Source: Triplophysa rosa (Eukaryota > Chordata > Actinopteri > Cypriniformes > Nemacheilidae). Taken from it: a stretch of DNA of 64,000 nucleotides. Below are positions 58,856-64,000 of this stretch, piece after piece. The stretch's first letter is position 1, and the number at the start of each line of letters is the position of its first letter. Below the pieces are notes generated by a model. It did no database searches, had not been told where the DNA came from, and saw nothing but the letters and a program-made list of their open reading frames with translations. Position numbers and translations under genes: made by a program. The stretch lies in contig NC_079905.1 in assembly GCF_024868665.1 (NCBI RefSeq), forward strand, positions 3,283,351 to 3,347,350, read 5' to 3'.

Positions 58856-60279
58856 ACGTTTGAACACATCACTTCTCACGAAATGAATCCTTATTCCCAA
58901 AACAAATGTTGCATTCAAGTGCTGAGCTTATGGACTGATATACAGTACTGTGAAACAGAATCATATTTCGACACCACACCACCACGTACAAAGAAAAAAA
59001 GGGAAACTTTCAGCCTCAATACCACAGAAGAGAAAACAGCCCGGTGCTAAACAATAAATAATGTAATTGAAACAAATCTGACACTGACCTCTTTAAAACA
59101 AAGACAGACCAAGAGAGATGAAGGGAGACGTCAACAAAAACACAGAAGTGGTACAGTTTTGATATTTACATCTTACACGACTTAAAAACACAGTATATTT
59201 ACAAACATGTGGTTGGAGCAAATGCGGTCAAGCTAAACCCACTGAACAACATAAAATTGGGCCCTGTGGGGGCCGTAGCATAGGATTTCTTGTGAAATTA
59301 AGAGGTATGTACTTCAGGTATTAGGGACAGTCTATTGAGCAATACTGTTGACTGAGACCTGTCTTAAAACATTTGACGTTACAAACATACTCTAAAATTG
59401 TTCTACCACTGTGTCCAACAGGCAAAATCACATTTAAATTTAGATTTACCTTCAAAATTATGACGATTGAAATGCTCAGAATGACTTGATGGTCACTAAA
59501 AACGACTTTGAATGAACAAAAACGTTATAATCTCACAAGCACAGATCAAATCTAATCCTAAACCATAATTTACAGTCGATAAAAAATAATTTCCCAGGCA
59601 TTTAGTCACTTAAGTTTTTTTACCCTCGCATAAATTATCTCATGAGCATCGGTCGCTCACTGACATCATCATAACCCATACTGCACTGTCCAAAGAGTCT
59701 CAAACACATAGTTTACCGATTCTTAATGGTTAACCTTTTCCCAAGGATTTGTTCTTCACTGTATGAAAACCAACACACCCTTCATCTATGGATGCTTTTC
59801 CATCCAAACAATAAATACATTTACTGGAACGTCAAAGCAAGAGATTATTCTCACGTTTTAAAAATACAGTATAATAATAATAATATAAAACCATTAAACC
59901 TCCCGTTCTCTTTGACATTTACATCCGGATCCATAATGTACTGAGACAGCTTGTTCCCTGGGAAATTTCAACATGCGGGCGAGATGGATTGGGCAAGAGA
60001 GCGTCAAGGGAAAATCCAACTATTATATTCATTGTTGCTTGAAATAAATTAACATGAAAACATAATTTAAAATGCTATCATTAAACAGAGGACCTGCCCC
60101 TCTCGCCACTAACCCAACCATATCACCTCCATAACGTATGCGTGTTGAGATATGAACACCTGTGAGCTGTAGAATGGACGTACCATTACGAGCACTTTTG
60201 AGATTGACTACCTCTATTATTTGAAGCAAATATTAGCAGTATAACTCTTTTGTTGTTGGTTTTTGCATGTACACGGCAG
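58856..60279. other. unannotated sequence downstream of gsk3a
   Basis: No gene recognised. It may include the distal gsk3a 3' UTR (minus strand), but I could not place a polyadenylation signal. Confidence 0.35.
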
Positions 60280-60300
60280 TGTGTGTGTGTGTGTGTGTGT
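60280..60300. repeat. (GT)n microsatellite near the gsk3a 3' end
   Basis: About ten GT units. If transcribed with gsk3a it would be CA in the 3' UTR. Confidence 0.85.
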
Positions 60301-60495
60301 ATGTACAGTACGTTTCTCCACAGAATGTGAACTGCGGTCATCAAACATGTGGTTTTTCTTACCGTAACCACTGCTAGCGGTACAGATCTTTCAGTCACTG
60401 GTGTGACATCTGAATAAGTCTATAAATGTGTCAGCACTATAGGGAGAAAGCCATGTATGAGGTAAAGAGACTGTATGACTGGATATGTGTTTGTC

Positions 60496-60518
60496 AGAGA
60501 GAGAGAGAGAGAGAGAGA
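60496..60518. repeat. (GA)n microsatellite just past the gsk3a stop
   Basis: About 11 GA units ending 59 bp from the stop codon, so very probably in the 3' UTR (sense strand TC). Confidence 0.85.
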
Positions 60519-60576
60519 AAGCGCTGTGGTGGCTCAGATGTTTTTGTGTGCAAGCTTTTTTTGGGGAGTCACAGCC

Positions 60577-60629
60577 TCAGGTGCTGTTGGTCAGAGTAGA
60601 TCCGGGCTGTACAGAACCTTCGGACCCAT
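60577..60629 (-). CDS. gsk3a: gsk3a-type kinase, terminal exon with stop codon
   Basis: This short terminal coding exon is recognised by an acceptor (CTGCCAG|ATGGG) and phase continuity. The last base of the previous exon (G) plus AT gives Asp, and the frame then reads GSEGSVQPGSTLTNST and stops at TGA (60579-60577). The ending L-T-N-S-T closely matches the vertebrate GSK3A C-terminus (TLTNSS), which is the best single argument for the alpha paralogue. The polyadenylation site was not found. The 3' UTR would run toward lower coordinates, through a (GA)n tract at 60496 and a (GT)n tract at 60280 (sense-strand TC and CA). Confidence 0.85.
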
Positions 60630-61052
60630 CTGGCAGACGAACGAGAGGACAAACCAAAGAGGACACAGAGAAATGATGTGCGTTAGCAACGGTCAGCAAA
60701 CAGATCTCCATTCTATCACAGACCGAACCATTTTAGCATGATTTTATGTTTATACGCAGATAATTGAACATGTGAACCATTTTAGGCTGAATTTACTATC
60801 AATATCATAATTTAAGATTTTGGCCATGCTGCAAGAACACTAAAAATTCTGTTAAAAAACAATGAAGAGAGGATTTGATTGTGACAATATAAAATGAGTT
60901 CAAAGGCAGAGAACTTCAATTAAGGATTATAATCATTTATCTTCATTAAAAGATGAATCGTGCACAATAAAACCAGGTACATTTCTTAAGAAAGTAAATC
61001 CCTGCGTCCTGGCCCATTCTGAGACCCCTACAGAGAAAGACGAAGACATTAC

Positions 61053-61127
61053 CGCTGGAGGCTGAGGTCTGTGCACGGGCATGAGGTGGAATCAGACTGG
61101 AATTGAGCTGCGGCTGAATCACGAGCT
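61053..61127 (-). CDS. gsk3a: gsk3a-type kinase, C-terminal tail exon
   Basis: A 75 bp exon. The acceptor is TATTTCAG|AGCTCG and the donor is CCAGCG|GTAATG. Joined in phase to the preceding exon it encodes ELVIQPQLNSSLIPPHARAQ then TSASS. The E-L-x-I-Q-P-x-L-N start resembles the GSK3A tail, while LIPPHARxQ resembles GSK3B, so the tail has mixed paralogue features. The 1.08 kb intron upstream (61128-62206) has been enlarged by a MITE that itself contains a second palindromic MITE. Exon choice is supported by exact phase continuity on both sides. Confidence 0.88.
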
Positions 61128-61335
61128 CTGAAATAAAGAGAAACAGCTCTGTTGACAAACTTATACATGGAATAAACAACTGAGCAGATATAAATATATC
61201 AAACTCGCTTTTAAGAACAGAGGCAATTCTCCCTGGGAAATAATGCGTCTGCACTTAAAATGCTTTTTAAGTAAAAGATGATTGGCCAAACTGTACTGCC
61301 TGAACACCAAACATGTGTCATATAAATTTGATGCA

Positions 61336-61371
61336 TTTGATTATGCATTTGGCAGATGCGTTTATTCAAAG
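61336..61371 (-). repeat. retroposon 3' tail, decayed
   Basis: TGCATTTGGCAGATGCGTTT ATTCAAAG, a mutated form of the tail at 50402-50455. It directly abuts a family B MITE inside a gsk3a intron. Confidence 0.5.
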
Positions 61372-61989
61372 TAGGACTGTTACAATATCAGATTATCACT
61401 ACACGGTTAAAGTGGTCTAAAGAATTCACAATAACAATATTATCACAATATCTATAGAAATGTCACGTTAATCTTTTCGTTTATTTTGCTTTCTCTTGTT
61501 TTGCCAATGAATCACGCTTAAAATAAAAGTGTTGGGAGGCAGAGAGAGTGTTAGGACTATTGTGGCTCTTAAAGCAAAATGTTAAACGGGTGCAATACCA
61601 CCTACTAAGTTTAAAGGAATAGTTCACCCCAAAATGAAAATTCATTTACACAAACCTGTATGACTTTCTTCTGCAGAAAGAAGATATTTCAAGGATGTTG
61701 GTAACAGAAAACCGTTGGTCCCCATTGACTTGCACTGGTTTTGGCCATACAGTAGAAGTGAATGGGGACCAACGGTATTTGGTTACCAACATTCTTCAAA
61801 ATATCTCCTTATGTGTGAAAGAAATACAGGTTTAAAATGACAAAGGGGTGAGTAAATGATGACAGAATTTTCATTTTGGGGTGAACTACTTTAAGTATCA
61901 ACCAGATAATGGTTAACACAATATCAAGAATCATGGTTATTATTAATATCACATTTATTGTCAATACTGGTATATTGTGACGCCCCTAA
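61372..61989 (+). repeat. MITE family B copy in a gsk3a intron
   Basis: The left end is TAGGACTGTTACAATATCAG. The right end is GGTATATTGTGACGCCCCTA. The interior GGAGGCAGAGAGAGTGTTAG with ATTGTGGCTCTTAAAG is shared with 9221-9505. It is split at 61611-61893 by a family A MITE. Confidence 0.68.
61611..61893. repeat. palindromic MITE family A inside family B (gsk3a intron)
   Basis: TTTAAAGGAATAGTTCACCC ... TTTTGGGGTGAACTACTTTA A. The centre shows long inverted repeats on both sides of TTGCACTGGTTTTGGCC (GGTCCCCATTGACTT / AAGTGAATGGGGACC). Confidence 0.82.
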
Positions 61990-62206
61990 TCCAAAGTAAT
62001 TTATTGTACATTCAATACATTTTTTCATCAGTATGTGTTTCCTGGGCATCGAACAAATTACTTTTCTGCTTCTAACAAGTAAACAGCACATGGATATTTT
62101 AGCTGTCTTTTCAAGACGTCCCATATGACCCTACATACATTGGGCTGTGTTCCTTTTATGCAATCTGAGAAAAGAATGTGTGGCAAGGAGACACATTAAA
62201 CCTAAC

Positions 62207-62393
62207 CTGCCGTGGTGAAGTTGAAAAGCGGGGGCAGCTCTCGACCGCTGGGCAGGCGGGTGGCAGGCTGACGGAGCTCATCAAAGAAGGAGTGAGCGCA
62301 GGCCTGCAGCGGCGACAGACGTGAGACCGGCGTGTACTCCAACAGCCGTGAACACAGAGCTATTGCCTCAGGAGGAGTTCTTGGTTTAAAAAC
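62207..62393 (-). CDS. gsk3a: gsk3a-type kinase, end of kinase domain exon
   Basis: A 187 bp exon. The acceptor is GCACAG|GTTTTT and the donor is ACGGCAG|GTTAGG. It begins [20 protein letters not shown] and contains [11 protein letters not shown], then [16 protein letters not shown]. It closes the kinase C-lobe, with the helical [11 protein letters not shown] motif that ends the GSK3 catalytic domain. SRLSPL and PPLFNF match the vertebrate GSK3A pattern better than the GSK3B pattern (ARLTPL, PALFNF as I recall them). FNFTT is beta-like. It ends in phase 1, which fits the next exon starting with AG (joined codon GAG). Confidence 0.95.
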
Positions 62394-62475
62394 CTGTGCG
62401 GGATGCAAACATACAAAACAGTTAAATGCATGTCACTGACAAGTGTTCCTTATCCTCTTTAAAATAGTCTTTTTA

Positions 62476-62661
<186 letters not shown>

Positions 62662-62874
62662 CTAAACAGCAGGACAGATGAAACCAGGAGGAAAGCTGTG
62701 TTATACATGAGGAACACATGTTTAAGACACTTTTGCCATGCAAGTGAATGAAATGAAAACGGATTCACTTTACCATTTAAAATGTCAGAAAACACGGAAA
62801 GGCAGTTGTTAAATTCATTGCAAATGTCCTTTCCAATATTAAATTAAGCTTTAAAGGCCATTGTGAAATCCTCA

Positions 62875-64000
<1,126 letters not shown>

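Noticed and set aside
60475..60741. Plus-strand frame VRERERERES... over the gsk3a end
   Set aside because: It is antisense to the gsk3a terminal exon and created by the (GA)n tract.

Overview
The window is vertebrate nuclear DNA, most likely from a teleost fish and probably a cyprinid. It has AT-rich non-coding sequence, split coding exons with GT/AG borders, dense (CA)n/(GA)n/(GAAA)n microsatellites, and many short palindromic DNA-transposon derivatives of the kind that fill zebrafish- and carp-type genomes. The species call is inference from repeat style. No bacterial or viral gene organisation is present.

Protein-coding content is sparse. The one host gene I can support is the 3' end of a glycogen synthase kinase 3 gene (gsk3a-type). 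Five exons lie on the minus strand between 63133 and 60577 and run from the activation loop to the stop codon. The start of the gene lies beyond 64000. A weak candidate terminal exon of an unidentified gene (minus, 43501-43411) is listed separately.

Layout. 1-4690: AT-rich intergenic or intronic DNA with decayed repeats and a degenerate GAGT/GAAT array. 4693-5997: a ~1.3 kb hAT-like remnant with short terminal inverted repeats. 6-11.8 kb: mostly unannotated sequence with MITE fragments. 11.84-14.08 kb: adjoining and nested elements up to four levels deep (MITE, palindromic MITE, solo LTR, hAT fragment). 15.2-16.1 kb: CACTG-ended element. 17.5-19.9 kb: more MITEs. 19.9-26.2 kb: a nearly full-length tyrosine-recombinase retrotransposon with Ngaro-type split direct repeats (A1-ORFs-B1-A2-B2), followed directly by a 5'-truncated L2-like LINE end (26.2-26.99 kb). 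27-46 kb: low-repeat DNA with scattered MITEs, microsatellites and a few unusual non-repetitive GC-richer blocks. 46.9-51.15 kb: a second nest (MITE > solo LTR with GATAA target duplication > two DNA transposons, one of which carries a foldback element and LINE/SINE tails). 51.7-60 kb: MITE-rich DNA. 60.5-64 kb: gsk3a exons and introns.

The retrotransposon encodes Gag with three zinc-binding motifs, a reverse transcriptase/RNase H polyprotein and a tyrosine recombinase. Gag and the start of RT share one reading frame separated by a single TGA. RT has lost motif A through an in-frame deletion, so this copy is dead for autonomous movement, although the recombinase keeps every catalytic residue. 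An 83-84 bp minisatellite sits between the recombinase gene and the B1 repeat. All repeat-family names were assigned by eye and should be treated as provisional.
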